DNA from: Shewanella putrefaciens
Lineage (GTDB): Bacteria > Pseudomonadota > Gammaproteobacteria > Enterobacterales > Shewanellaceae
Direction: 5' to 3'
NCBI RefSeq assembly: GCF_016406325.1
Contig: NZ_CP066370.1
Location: forward strand, 496,001 to 560,000
Length of the DNA: 64,000 bases
Shown here: positions 1 to 9,450 of the stretch, one piece after another
Numbering within the stretch: position 1 is the first letter of the stretch
Layout: each line of letters begins with the position of its first letter
Translations under genes and position numbers: made by a program
Notes under the pieces: model-generated
Told to the model about the DNA's origin: nothing
Database searches by the model: none
What the model saw: the letters and a program-made list of their open reading frames with translations, nothing else

Positions 1-341
1 ACCCGATTGAGCGAGTCGACCATAGGGTTAATCCCAGGTCGCACAGCGCTACCGGTTTTAGCCGTTTCGATATCCTCAGTTGCCGTGCTTGCCGTTAATG
101 CAATAGAGGGCAACTCCACAGTCACTCCAGGTACAGGTGCCATAGCGTTATCATGACCATAGTCGAATGCCTTATTAATGTTGTAGGGCATAGCTGCGAC
201 CAAGGTATCGCTATCGCGAGCTTGCTTTGCAACTATGTCATTCGTTTTAAGCACAGACTCCTGACCCTCTGTTGCGGCGACGGATGAGTCATCTTTGCTT
301 TGCACTCGTGATGACGGGTCTGGTTTTTTGTTCATAGCCAT
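1..341 (-). CDS. Unidentified protein, N-terminal part (cut by window edge)
   Basis: An open frame reads leftward from an ATG at 341 to the window edge without a stop, about 113 codons. A good ribosome binding site (GGAG, about 7 bases upstream) supports this start; a second ATG lies two codons in. The visible protein is hydrophilic and low in complexity, rich in Ser, Asp, Thr and Ala (it begins MAMNKKPDPSSR), with no signal peptide or membrane segment. It looks like a disordered N-terminal extension in front of a domain that lies outside the window. I do not recognise the family. The sequence continuing left of base 1 would settle it. Confidence 0.6.
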   Translation of the reverse strand, partial: MAMNKKPDPSSRVQSKDDSSVAATEGQESVLKTNDIVAKQARDSDTLVAAMPYNINKAFDYGHDNAMAPVPGVTVELPSIALTASTATEDIETAKTGSAVRPGINPMVDSLNR

Positions 342-633
342 AATTGTTCTCCGGTGAGGTGGGGAATGTTGACAATAGAGATACCGCTCAAACCGCCAAC
401 CTTTATCGATTCTTATTGAGTTGATGGGCTGTGTCTGTTCGATAGCGAACCATCCACTAGACTGTATCTGCATCACCGTATGCCGTTTTTTTGTTCAGTT
501 CGACAACGCACCGACGCTGTGATTTGTATCCTTCAGACTGGTTGTGGAACGCCTGTTTTGTCGCAGCTAAAGGTCGATAAGCAGAGCTTGACTAGGATTT
601 TTAGATTCACTTTTAAACTCTGTAAAAAGGCCT

Positions 634-1101
634 ATGAACCTAATACCTGATCTTGAATTGAGTGTTGCCGCACTGCATGTACGCGATTTATTGTTTGCCT
701 TTATTCTGGCCCTGCCGATCGGTTGGGACCGTGAAAAGCGTGAACGTACGGCGGGCTTACGCACCTTTCCGCTGGTCGCGGTTGCCGCATGCGGATATAT
801 GCTGGTTGGTATTGAGGTACTGAGTTCAACGGATGCAGAAGCCCGTGTGATGCAAGGTATCATCACAGGGATAGGGTTTATTGGTGGCGGTGCCATTCTT
901 AAAAATGCGGTGAAAGGTGAAGGTGTTGTTTCAGGTACAGCAACAGCAGCAAGCCTGTGGTTAACGGGAGCTATCGGAATATCGGTCGCCACTGGCCGCC
1001 TCGAAATTGCGCTGGTGCTCAGTGCCATGACGTTCTTTACCTTGAGGCTGATGAGTCCAGCTAAAGCGAGCGTGGGAGATCAAGAGGATAAACAAGAGTA
1101 G
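634..1101 (+). CDS. MgtC/SapB-family inner-membrane protein
   Basis: A 155-residue membrane protein with four hydrophobic segments. The MgtC signature is visible near residues 20-45: a short acidic/basic loop after the first helix (IGWDREKRERTAGLRTF), followed later by the GIGFIGGGAIL stretch. The length suits the short form without the C-terminal cytoplasmic ACT-like domain of Salmonella MgtC. MgtC proteins are linked to growth at low magnesium, acid tolerance and control of the F-ATPase. Many MgtC-like proteins in free-living bacteria have no assigned role, so only the family is secure. It stands alone, divergent from the gene at the left edge. Confidence 0.85.
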   Translation: MNLIPDLELSVAALHVRDLLFAFILALPIGWDREKRERTAGLRTFPLVAVAACGYMLVGIEVLSSTDAEARVMQGIITGIGFIGGGAILKNAVKGEGVVSGTATAASLWLTGAIGISVATGRLEIALVLSAMTFFTLRLMSPAKASVGDQEDKQE

Positions 1102-1200
1102 CAGAGAGTTTACAGAAGGCATTGGAAAGCAAGAGGAAAAGCCAGAGGATACACCTCTTGCGTGTTTTTTCTTAGCCCCAATGATAGGTCATCTGGATCT

Positions 1201-1226
1201 AAAAAAAGACCCGCATTGGCGGGTCT
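1201..1226 (-). terminator. Rho-independent terminator of the Ig-like lipoprotein gene
   Basis: An 8-bp perfect stem (AGACCCGC / GCGGGTCT, 1207-1226) with a 4-base loop. On the minus strand it is followed by seven T residues (1201-1207). It lies just downstream of the lipoprotein gene ending at 1250. Confidence 0.85.
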
Positions 1227-1249
1227 GTGTTTTACGGATACATTACCGA

Positions 1250-3781
1250 CTATTGCAGCAATATATTGAACTTAAGCAAGGTTTCAACACCACTTGGTGT
1301 ATTCACTGTTAGTACCACTTGGCTGCTAGCGGTTCCAGTATTCTTGAGGAAAAAGTCCGTCATACCAGCATTAGCATTATTCGTTTTAGGGACAGTATAG
1401 GTTGTTGATAGTAATTCCCCTTTATCCGCACCGATATTAAGCGTTGTGCTCGAGGGCATAATTTGATCGGCACTATCGTAGAATTTTACGGTAAATTTAG
1501 CCGTTTTCCCGGCAGGGATTGCAGTTAACGCGTCAAGATTATTGAGAATATTTTGACCTTGGCGATCTTCATATACTTTGACATCATCTTGCCATAGGGA
1601 GAAATAGGCTTTTGAGCCTGACATTATCATCACAACCGCTTTGCGAACGTAAGTCTTATTAGCTTGGCCTGTACCACAGAGTGCGCCTTGACATTGAGGG
1701 CCGTTAAACTTGCCATCGGCGCCTTTATAGGTCGTACTCGCGAGGTTATCGAAATAGGGCTCACCACTGTCATAGGCAAAGTTTTCGTTATCATCGCGAA
1801 AGGCTGTCGGCAGATCGCTAAAGCCTGAGCTATGGAAGGTTTCAACATCTAAGCCGTTACCGCTACAAGCCACAGGCACGCCATTCATTAAACAGGCCTT
1901 TGCGATTGCGCTACCATCGGCCGAATCAAATTGGTTGTTACCATTGGTGTCGAAAAAGGTTTCGTGACCTAAAGCGTAGGCTAATACTGTTATGCGATGG
2001 TCTTGAGGTCTCGGGTCGCTTGATGTCCAAGTCACACTGCAGACACCATTTTGAGTTAAGCAGCTTGGCTCTATTTGCCCGCCTTCACTGGTGAAATTGA
2101 CTGTTGTGTCGTTGGGCGCAGGGTTACCAAAACTATCGGATAACCTTGCCGTTACTGTGACTTTTTCGCCATCAATGTTACCCGCTTCAGGATTGGCATT
2201 ACTGGTCGCTAAACTAAATCCAAGCTGTTGTGGCAGACCCGTATTCACGGTTAATTGTTCAGATTGGCTAGTGATGACTTCTTTAGTATCAGTATCAACC
2301 GCAGTAGCGACTACGCGCACTGGCGTGGGGACGGTACCGGATAATACCCGTACACTGGCGATACCTTGGGAGTTAGTCTGGCTTTGCGCATTTGCAGTGC
2401 CATTGGCAAAACTTAAACCGCCGACCACTGTATCTAAGGTAAAGCTGACCTTTTGCTGCGCTGCGGGTTGGCCGTTGGCGCTGGTGACTTTAAAGCTGAC
2501 TAAAGAGGATTCGCTTGAACCCGTACCGCCCGCACCTTTAATACGAATTTGAGTGGGTTCCGCCGATTCAAAGCTTAAGCTAGCCAGCGTTTGGCGTTGT
2601 AGGGTAAAAGGTAGGCTAGCCGTTAAGATTTGATTGCCCGCAACTGTGGTGGCGATGATCTGATCGTTACGCTCGCTATTGCCACTGCAACTCGTGTCTT
2701 GGAAGGTTGAACTCGCATTACCCGATAGGGTGGTAACGGGGGTATCGAGAGTTGCACTATTGTTTGTGGTGCAATCTGAACTAAAGCTGATGGAAGCCGG
2801 TGTTTGTACTCGCGTAATTGTGCCGTCATTGGCCTCTAAGACTAAACTTGCGCTTACGCCAAAGCTGCCACCTGCGCTGATCTTATATACGCCATTGGCA
2901 TCGGCCGTTAAGGTGCTTGCTAATTTGCCTTCGGTAAACACTGTGCCATTGAATGAGCCGAGTTTTAGCGTGCCTTCTTGGTTGACGGCATCTTTACTCA
3001 ACACTTCATACAGGCTACTGGTTTGCAGCGATTGACCTTGATAATCCACTGTGACCGTTAAGGCGTTTGCCCCTAATTCACTGCCACTTGGCGTGTAGGT
3101 CACCTGTGCAATACCTTGATTGTTGGTTAGCGCACTGGCTGGATTGAGCGTTGCCGAACCTGCGGTAAAGGTCACTTTAGCGCCTTCGATACCCTTACTT
3201 TCGCTGTCTAACAATATGGCTTGCAGTTGCACCGCCTCATCGACTTTAAAGCGAGTGACTAAGGCAGAACTGCTTAAAATACTGGCGCTGAGTTTAGGGG
3301 TGGTCGGAGAGGTATTATCGCCCGTGCTTAAAAACTCAAAATTGCGGCTAGCGGTGAGTGCTGTTGTGGAATCTTTTGGGATGGTTGTTGCCGAAATTGT
3401 TCCAGCATTGATGAGTAAATCTGGATTACTCACGATAATAATGGCTTCACCGTTATTGTCGGTTAGCTTGCTGCTGGGCGTTAATACACCAAGGTCAGTC
3501 GTAAAGTCGACTTTCTGATTACTGACTGCGGCTGAGCCTTTCTTTAACTTCGCGACTGCGCAAAAACCTGTGTTTTTAGGGAAACGTTGGAGTGAAGTCA
3601 AACTGCCGCATTCAGAACCCGATAAGGTTTTAAAGTCGATAGACAGTTTATAGATACCGTCAGTGGCATCTGTGCCGCCATTATCTTCATCGGCGGCGCC
3701 ATTACAACCACTGAGCGCTAATGCGCCCAGTAACACCCAAGAAAATACCGCTAACATTTTGCTGAGTCGCATAAGCAACAT
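1250..3781 (-). CDS. Large lipoprotein with repeated Ig-like (Big_1/invasin-type) domains
   Basis: An 843-residue protein with a lipoprotein signal peptide: basic start, hydrophobic stretch, then the lipobox LALSGC at about residues 21-26. The mature part consists of several bacterial Ig-like domains. Recurrent strands such as VSNQKVDFTTDLGVLTP, IEGAKVTFTAGSATLNP and PAPNDTTVNFTSEGG show a period of roughly 100 residues, as in intimin/invasin (Big_1) domains. Near residues 610-690 there are two Asp/Asn-rich loops (DTNGNNQFDSADG and DDNENFAYDSGE) that resemble calcium-binding EF-hand or dockerin loops. It is probably an outer-membrane-anchored surface or adhesion protein; the ligand is unknown. 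It has its own terminator. The gene is downstream of and codirectional with darP, with only about 20 bases between them. Confidence 0.8.
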   Translation of the reverse strand: MLLMRLSKMLAVFSWVLLGALALSGCNGAADEDNGGTDATDGIYKLSIDFKTLSGSECGSLTSLQRFPKNTGFCAVAKLKKGSAAVSNQKVDFTTDLGVLTPSSKLTDNNGEAIIIVSNPDLLINAGTISATTIPKDSTTALTASRNFEFLSTGDNTSPTTPKLSASILSSSALVTRFKVDEAVQLQAILLDSESKGIEGAKVTFTAGSATLNPASALTNNQGIAQVTYTPSGSELGANALTVTVDYQGQSLQTSSLYEVLSKDAVNQEGTLKLGSFNGTVFTEGKLASTLTADANGVYKISAGGSFGVSASLVLEANDGTITRVQTPASISFSSDCTTNNSATLDTPVTTLSGNASSTFQDTSCSGNSERNDQIIATTVAGNQILTASLPFTLQRQTLASLSFESAEPTQIRIKGAGGTGSSESSLVSFKVTSANGQPAAQQKVSFTLDTVVGGLSFANGTANAQSQTNSQGIASVRVLSGTVPTPVRVVATAVDTDTKEVITSQSEQLTVNTGLPQQLGFSLATSNANPEAGNIDGEKVTVTARLSDSFGNPAPNDTTVNFTSEGGQIEPSCLTQNGVCSVTWTSSDPRPQDHRITVLAYALGHETFFDTNGNNQFDSADGSAIAKACLMNGVPVACSGNGLDVETFHSSGFSDLPTAFRDDNENFAYDSGEPYFDNLASTTYKGADGKFNGPQCQGALCGTGQANKTYVRKAVVMIMSGSKAYFSLWQDDVKVYEDRQGQNILNNLDALTAIPAGKTAKFTVKFYDSADQIMPSSTTLNIGADKGELLSTTYTVPKTNNANAGMTDFFLKNTGTASSQVVLTVNTPSGVETLLKFNILLQ

Positions 3782-3801
3782 CCTTGTGAGGCTGAAGTTA
3801 A

Positions 3802-4338
3802 TTAGTCTTGGATTTCGCTGCGTAGATATTTAAACAGCTCTTTAGATGATTTTGATTCTGGACTTTTAGCCAGCTCTTTAGTCGCTTGACGCACCAAAGT
3901 ACGCAGTTTTTGTCTGTCTAATTGCGGATAGTGCTCGACTAAGGTTTGAATTTCATCGTCACCTTGGGTTAACAAACGCTCACGCATTTTCTCAAACATC
4001 TGCAGTTTAGCGGTTTCGTTGTTGTTTTTGTTTAACACAACAGCGAGAGCAGCTTTGATCGGTTCAATATCAAAATTGCGCATCAATTTGCCGATATACT
4101 GCATATGGCGACGGTACGCCTCAGTATTGACCTTGATTTTGCGCGTTTGCAAAATAGCGTCGTACAAAAACTCATCCAGCTCGATTTTATCTAGCTGAGT
4201 CTTGCTCAGTGAAACAAGCTCCATACCGACTTTTTGCACGGCTTCGCTATCACGCTTGTCCGATGTTTTGCTGCTGACATAATCTTCATCAATGTCGTAG
4301 GGCTGTTTAAAATGCTCTGAATCACCAACTATCTTCAT
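3802..4338 (-). CDS. darP: Dual-action ribosomal maturation protein DarP (YjgA)
   Basis: A 178-residue protein of the YjgA/DarP family, recognisable from the central block LDEFLYDAILQTRKIKVNTEAYRRHMQYIGKLMR. DarP binds pre-50S particles and helps late large-subunit assembly at the peptidyl-transferase centre. The first ~45 residues are charged and look flexible, the rest is helical, as expected. It is divergent from pmbA, an arrangement common in gammaproteobacteria, with the promoters of both in the ~185-base gap. The Ig-like lipoprotein follows closely on the same strand and could be co-transcribed. Confidence 0.93.
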   Translation of the reverse strand: MKIVGDSEHFKQPYDIDEDYVSSKTSDKRDSEAVQKVGMELVSLSKTQLDKIELDEFLYDAILQTRKIKVNTEAYRRHMQYIGKLMRNFDIEPIKAALAVVLNKNNNETAKLQMFEKMRERLLTQGDDEIQTLVEHYPQLDRQKLRTLVRQATKELAKSPESKSSKELFKYLRSEIQD

Positions 4339-4524
4339 ATAGATAAAACCTCAAGTAAAAATCTTGCTAATAATAACATCTCCAGCCAAAAATCGCCTAG
4401 GTGAATGTGCTTATAGTGTGGGTCATCAGTCTCATTTTGCTACTGATATGGTGTTAATAATTAATGTGAATGGGTTTTGTGTTTGTTATGCTAGCGCCAT
4501 TGCCGACAACGAAAGAGTAGCTTT

Positions 4525-5868
4525 GTGTCTTTGAACAGAATTGATAGTGAATTGGGCGCGCTGAAAGATGCGGTTGCCGTGGCACTCGAATATGCCAACA
4601 AACTAGGAACGAACGCGGCCGAAGTGGCGATCAGCAAACAACAGGGATTGTCGGTTTCTACCCGTTTAAAAGAAGTTGAAACCGTTGAATTTAATAAAGA
4701 TGGTGCCTTAGGAATTACGGTTTACCGCGATGGTTGCAAGGGCAGTTCATCAACGTCGGATTTAAGCCCTGAGGCCATTGCCTTAGCGGTGAAAGCGGCC
4801 GACGATATCGCCCGTTATACTTCTCCCGACCCCTTCAGTGGTCTTGCCGATAAAGCCTTAATGGCCCATCAGATCCGCGATCTTAAGCTCTATTATCCTG
4901 AAGATATTTCCCCCGAGGAATTAGCGAAGCTTGCCATCCGCGCCGAAACTGCGGCACTCGATGCCGATCCTCGTATCAATAATTCTGATGGCGCTAGTGC
5001 CAATGCGCACACCGCGGTTAAAGTGTATGGCAACAGCCATGGCTTTTTAAACGGTTATTGCAGCTCACGGTATAGTTTGAGTTGCAGCGTGATCGGTGAA
5101 GATAGCGAAGGCAATATGCAACGGGATTACGATTACACTATCGCCCGTAAATTCAGTGAGATGCTTGCGCCAGAAACCGTAGGGTTAAAGACCGCCGAGA
5201 AGACGGTGAGCCGTTTAGGTGCGCGTAAGATTGCCACGACACGTTTACCTATTTTATTGGCCCCTGAGATAGCAACTGGCTTAATTGGTCACTTAATTGG
5301 TGCCATCAGTGGCGGCAGTTTATACCGTAAATCCAGCTTCTTATTGGATGCAATCCACACACAAATCTTCCCTGATTGGTTCAGTATCGAAGAGCAGCCG
5401 CATTTACTGGGCGCATTGGCGAGTGCGAACTACGATAGCGAAGGTGTGGCGACCCAAGACAGACGCATTATCGACCGCGGCATGTTAGAAACCTATTTGT
5501 TGACTAGCTACTCGGCGCGAAAATTAGGTTTGCCGAACACGGGTCATGCGGGCGGTATCTACAATTGGACGCTCGGCCACACGGGCCAAACTTTCGACAA
5601 ACTAGTTAAAGACATGGGCACAGGTTTGATTGTGACCGAAGTCATGGGCCAAGGCGTGAACATGGTCACGGGGGATTATTCCCGTGGTGCGGCGGGCTTC
5701 TATGTTGAAAACGGCGAGATCCAATATCCAGTGGAAGAGATCACTATCGCGGGCAACTTGAAAGAGATGTTCCGTGGCGTACAAGCCGTGAGTAAGGATT
5801 TTGATTTGCGCTCATCGATTCGTACCGGCGGTATCTTGTTATCTGAAATGAAGATTGCAGGTAACTAA
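4525..5868 (+). CDS. pmbA: Metalloprotease subunit PmbA (TldE)
   Basis: A 447-residue member of the TldD/PmbA family. PmbA pairs with TldD, which carries the HExxxH zinc site, to form a heterodimeric protease that degrades unfolded peptides and matures modified peptides. PmbA itself lacks the zinc motif, and none is seen here. Diagnostic blocks include GLSVSTRLKEVETVEF near residues 45-60, the HAGGIYNW segment and GAAGFYVENGEIQYPVEEITIAGNL near the C-terminus. The start is GTG at 4525 with an AAGAG-like binding site. A strong hairpin terminator follows. No tldD is in the window, which is normal. Confidence 0.95.
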   Translation: MSLNRIDSELGALKDAVAVALEYANKLGTNAAEVAISKQQGLSVSTRLKEVETVEFNKDGALGITVYRDGCKGSSSTSDLSPEAIALAVKAADDIARYTSPDPFSGLADKALMAHQIRDLKLYYPEDISPEELAKLAIRAETAALDADPRINNSDGASANAHTAVKVYGNSHGFLNGYCSSRYSLSCSVIGEDSEGNMQRDYDYTIARKFSEMLAPETVGLKTAEKTVSRLGARKIATTRLPILLAPEIATGLIGHLIGAISGGSLYRKSSFLLDAIHTQIFPDWFSIEEQPHLLGALASANYDSEGVATQDRRIIDRGMLETYLLTSYSARKLGLPNTGHAGGIYNWTLGHTGQTFDKLVKDMGTGLIVTEVMGQGVNMVTGDYSRGAAGFYVENGEIQYPVEEITIAGNLKEMFRGVQAVSKDFDLRSSIRTGGILLSEMKIAGN

Positions 5869-5958
5869 TGCGCACAGATGCGCATCTGTGCGCAGTGAGT
5901 TGGGCATTGAGTGCTTTAGGTTTTAATATCCATATTTAAGCTACTGAATTAAAATAAC

Positions 5959-5999
5959 AAAGGGCAAGCGATTAACTATTTAATCTGCTTGCCCTTTTT
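5959..5999 (+). terminator. Terminator between pmbA and the TonB-dependent receptor
   Basis: Stem AAAGGGCAAGC (5959-5969) pairs with GCTTGCCCTTT (5987-5997). An inner GATTA/TAATC helix adds to it, and a T-run follows. The convergent genes and the A-run upstream suggest it may also serve the receptor gene from the other strand. Confidence 0.85.
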
Positions 6000-6044
6000 G
6001 TATAACGCGCTGATTACGGCTATTCGTCTAATGAACCGCTAAGG

Positions 6045-8186
6045 TTAAAACGCATAGCTTGCGCTGAGTTCAAATGAGCGTCCCGCGCCAGCCACCTGAT
6101 TAAAGCCATTGGTATTATCGGCCTTAAATTCAGCCACACTCACGCCGCCCAGTGGCAACGCATAATAGGTATCAAACAGGTTATTGACGGCGAAGGTGAC
6201 GGTCAGATCTTGCCATTTCATGCTGCTGTTCAAATTGAGCAAGGAGTAGCTGTCAGTTTCATTTTCAAGGCGGCGGTCATCGACGCGATCTTTGGTCGCA
6301 ACCCATTGCCATGAAAGACTGTTTTCCCAGTTACCTAACTGATGTTGCAGTGCCAGTTCCGTTTGTAGCGGCTTGATTTGATATAAAGGTTCATCACCTT
6401 CATCTCGCTCGCCACGGGTGACATTCACTTTGCCTAACACTTGCCACTTACCTGTGCTGGTTTCGGCAAACTGATAGAGCGCATTAAAACGTGCGCCATA
6501 GAGATTGGCATCGAGGTTAGTAAATTGGAGAATATTGCGTTTGCCATCAGGCGTGTTGGTACGATTAAAGCTACCAATGACTTCGGCATCTACATAGTCA
6601 GTCACAGCTGTGTACCAAGCCGTGGTCGAGACTTGCCAGCTATCATCGTTATATTTGTAGGCTGCGCTTAAGGTATGGGCGGTTTCTGGTTTAAGATCCG
6701 GATTACCCACATAACCATTACCATCACCATACCAACCTATCATAGTGGTCGCCATAGTGCCGCGGCCCCAGCTGTAACGCTCATAAAGGTTTGGAGCACG
6801 ATTTTTACGGGCGAGTCCAAATTCCAGTTGTTGATTGGTCGATAATTGATAACGCGCTAGTAATGTCGCATCGATAAGATTATCGTCTCTACTTCTGTCC
6901 ATTGCATTAAAGGCTTTTGCCGCTTCGGCGTCGACATTGGGCATGCCCATCATAGAGCTAGGGCTATAAGCTTGGACTTCACCGGTATTGGTGGTGACAT
7001 ACTCAAAGCGAATACCCGCCGATAACCACCAGCTTTGACTTAAATCTTGCTGCCATTCGCCATAAACGGCGGCACGGCGGCGTTCACCATCGTTGATGTT
7101 GATGTAGTCATTGGGCGCCATCATAGTGCCAGGCACTGCAGGCCAAACATCGTCGAGCTGGTAGCTATAGTATTCTTGGCCGACCAGTAAGGTGCTGTCA
7201 TCACCCATTGGCAAGCGCCAGTGTAGTTGATAGCTGTAGTCATCACCTTCAGTGTTCATTGGCATCTTGCCGGTTTTTTCTGGGGTGAAAAAGCCCATCT
7301 CATGTTTCACGCCGTGCCAGTTTACTTGGGCACTGAATTCACCGTCATCGTCGAGTTTAAGTTGATAACGGGCGAGGGCACCGTAACTCTTGTTATCCGT
7401 CATATCCATGTATTGGTTAGCAAAACCTTGGAATGGAATATTTTGGTGGGTCAATTTGATGGCAACTTCTTGAGTCTCATCGCGCCATGCGGCGGTCAGT
7501 GCATGGTTTTGTGCGCGGTACAGGGTATCGATGACTTTATCGCCATTGCCATCTTTATAGCTGTTGGCATCTTCATAGGCGCCTTGATAGCTAAGACTGA
7601 CATTTTTGCTGGCGACTGTGGCGTTGGTGCCGAGTAATAAAGTGTCACTCACGCTGCGGTATCCAGTTGAAATATCGCCACTATTCCACTTGATAGCCTC
7701 GCTTTCACCAAATTTAGGGTTAAGGCTGCTAACCTTGATCACACCCGCAATATTGTCGCCACCGGCACTGACTGGCGATACGCCCGCAATGACTTCGGCC
7801 GTGGTGATTTGATTGGCGGAGATATAGGACAGCGGTGGATTCATTTGGTTTGCGCAGGAGGCGGTAATGTCTGCGCCATCGACCAGCACTTTGATGCGAT
7901 CGCCCATCATGCCATTGAGGATAGGTAGGGCCGATACGCCGCCCGCTTCAGAAAAATCAACACCTTGTTCTTTAAGTCTATTTTCTGCTGAGCCTAGGAT
8001 GTTTCGGGGCTCACTTTGCTGACCATGGACTTGGATATGTTCAATATTAGCGACTTCGCTATCATCTGCCATTGCCTGTGTTATAGGGGCAATTCCTAGC
8101 GCAATCGCAAGGGATGAATAGAGTATTGAGGTGTTAAAGGCGTGAGATAAATACGCAGAATTTGCAGCCATTTTATTGTCTTCCAT
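6045..8186 (-). CDS. TonB-dependent outer-membrane receptor, OprC/copper-receptor-like
   Basis: A 713-residue TonB-dependent receptor: signal peptide ending near ITQAMA, a plug domain, then a 22-strand barrel ending in an aromatic residue (SASYAF). The plug carries DGADITASCANQMNPPLSYI. This matches the Cys plus Met-Asp/Asn-Pro-Pro block of OprC-type copper receptors, and the extracellular loops are Met-rich (GMMGD, SSMMGMPN, TMMAPN). Copper uptake is therefore the best inference; the substrate is not proven. The annotated start is ATG at 8186. An alternative ATG at 8171 (MAANS) has a better-placed GGAAG site. A weak Fur-like stretch sits in the promoter region but is not convincing. Confidence 0.85.
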   Translation of the reverse strand: MEDNKMAANSAYLSHAFNTSILYSSLAIALGIAPITQAMADDSEVANIEHIQVHGQQSEPRNILGSAENRLKEQGVDFSEAGGVSALPILNGMMGDRIKVLVDGADITASCANQMNPPLSYISANQITTAEVIAGVSPVSAGGDNIAGVIKVSSLNPKFGESEAIKWNSGDISTGYRSVSDTLLLGTNATVASKNVSLSYQGAYEDANSYKDGNGDKVIDTLYRAQNHALTAAWRDETQEVAIKLTHQNIPFQGFANQYMDMTDNKSYGALARYQLKLDDDGEFSAQVNWHGVKHEMGFFTPEKTGKMPMNTEGDDYSYQLHWRLPMGDDSTLLVGQEYYSYQLDDVWPAVPGTMMAPNDYININDGERRRAAVYGEWQQDLSQSWWLSAGIRFEYVTTNTGEVQAYSPSSMMGMPNVDAEAAKAFNAMDRSRDDNLIDATLLARYQLSTNQQLEFGLARKNRAPNLYERYSWGRGTMATTMIGWYGDGNGYVGNPDLKPETAHTLSAAYKYNDDSWQVSTTAWYTAVTDYVDAEVIGSFNRTNTPDGKRNILQFTNLDANLYGARFNALYQFAETSTGKWQVLGKVNVTRGERDEGDEPLYQIKPLQTELALQHQLGNWENSLSWQWVATKDRVDDRRLENETDSYSLLNLNSSMKWQDLTVTFAVNNLFDTYYALPLGGVSVAEFKADNTNGFNQVAGAGRSFELSASYAF

Positions 8187-8351
8187 TCACTTGGATAATT
8201 GCGCTGCATTATAAAGATTATCTCATTGTGGTAGGTGCGGCATATTGTCGCATACCTTATAAAATAAAGACTTAAGTAAAGTAAGCCCCACTTATCATTT
8301 TACCTAGATATGCAAATAGCTTGTTTGGGTATAGAGGTCTGTCTTGAACTA

Positions 8352-9200
8352 TTAGCCAAAGTAGTGGAAGTAAATTTGCTCTGTTTCTCCACCCGAGTCC
8401 ATAGCTGCCAGTGCTTTGGCAAATTCATAGGCTTTAGACTGAGGTGATAACAATATGGGGCTGTTATCAGGGCTTAGCGGTTTATCGCTGCGATAGTGGG
8501 GATTGGGTTCGCTGCGAAAATATTGACTGTTTTTTGAGAAACCTAAATACATTTCTTGTGGGATTTCACAGCAGGTATAGTGCAGTTTAAACCGAGTTTT
8601 ATCACGATTTCGCAAGTAGTAGCTGATAGTGGCTTGATCATAGATAAATATATCACCCTGATTTGACAATAAATAATCTAATGCTCTCGATACATCTAGC
8701 TCTGGAGGCTTACGTACCTGCATATTGTTTGCTAAACCACCAAAATCATAACTGCCTGGAGCAATTAAGAGAGTTAGACCGCTTTGGGATAACTGCTCTT
8801 TAGAGCGAATATCTGCGGCTCCTGAACGACTAATGCCTATGGCACGTTCCGACAGACCATTAGGGATAAAAAGCGCATATTCTGCACGTTCTTCAGTAAA
8901 ATTAAGGCCGGGGTAAAAGTCGATATTGCCAAGTTTTATATCCCGTAAAATACGTAATTTAGGCGCACGAACAATATTAAGCTTGCAACCTATTTTTTCT
9001 GCGGCAGCTTGGTAGATATCCTGATATAGCCCGTTATTACTGGGTTCTCCTTCAATAAAGGGAAGGCGTTCGCTGGTGCGATATCCCATAGTGAGTACGC
9101 AGGATTCGGCGCTGGAAAAGGAATAGCTTAATATCGGTTGTAGGGCAATAAATAAGCAAAAAGCGGTAAGTCCTATTTTGTATATGGATCCGGATTTCAA
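8352..9200 (-). CDS. Periplasmic solute-binding protein, family 3-like
   Basis: A 282-residue secreted protein with a signal peptide (about residues 1-30). Its fold pattern is that of bacterial extracellular solute-binding proteins family 3 (SBP_bac_3): YQDIYQAAAEKIGCKLNI, then the RILRDIKLGNIDFYPGLNFTEERAEYA block where two-lobed binders commonly hold the ligand. The start is a TTG codon with a strong AAGGAG six bases upstream, which decides it. No ABC permease genes are adjacent. It may be a stand-alone sensor or binding protein, as often seen in Shewanella, rather than an importer subunit. Ligand unknown. Confidence 0.75.
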   Translation of the reverse strand: MKSGSIYKIGLTAFCLFIALQPILSYSFSSAESCVLTMGYRTSERLPFIEGEPSNNGLYQDIYQAAAEKIGCKLNIVRAPKLRILRDIKLGNIDFYPGLNFTEERAEYALFIPNGLSERAIGISRSGAADIRSKEQLSQSGLTLLIAPGSYDFGGLANNMQVRKPPELDVSRALDYLLSNQGDIFIYDQATISYYLRNRDKTRFKLHYTCCEIPQEMYLGFSKNSQYFRSEPNPHYRSDKPLSPDNSPILLSPQSKAYEFAKALAAMDSGGETEQIYFHYFG

Positions 9201-9450
9201 ATTGATCTCCTTATCTAGCGATTACATCAGTAATCTATTTGCCAAAACATGATGGCTAAATTCAACGGTGACTGTTTATGCTTTGTTGGGCTAATGTGTT
9301 ATTTTTGTTGGGTTAATCTATCATACTTTCAGGTGGGTAAAAGCCATTTTTTAGGGTAGATAGCACAAACTCTGTACATCTGATTAGATTGCGCTATAGT
9401 TTGCGCCGTTAGGCCATGGGCTTAACTTTCATTAAGCAGTGAGGCATAAA

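Noticed and set aside
8187..8240. Fur-box-like sequence upstream of the copper-receptor-like gene
   Set aside because: About 12 of 19 matches with one poor half-site; too weak, since a similar score can arise in AT-rich DNA.
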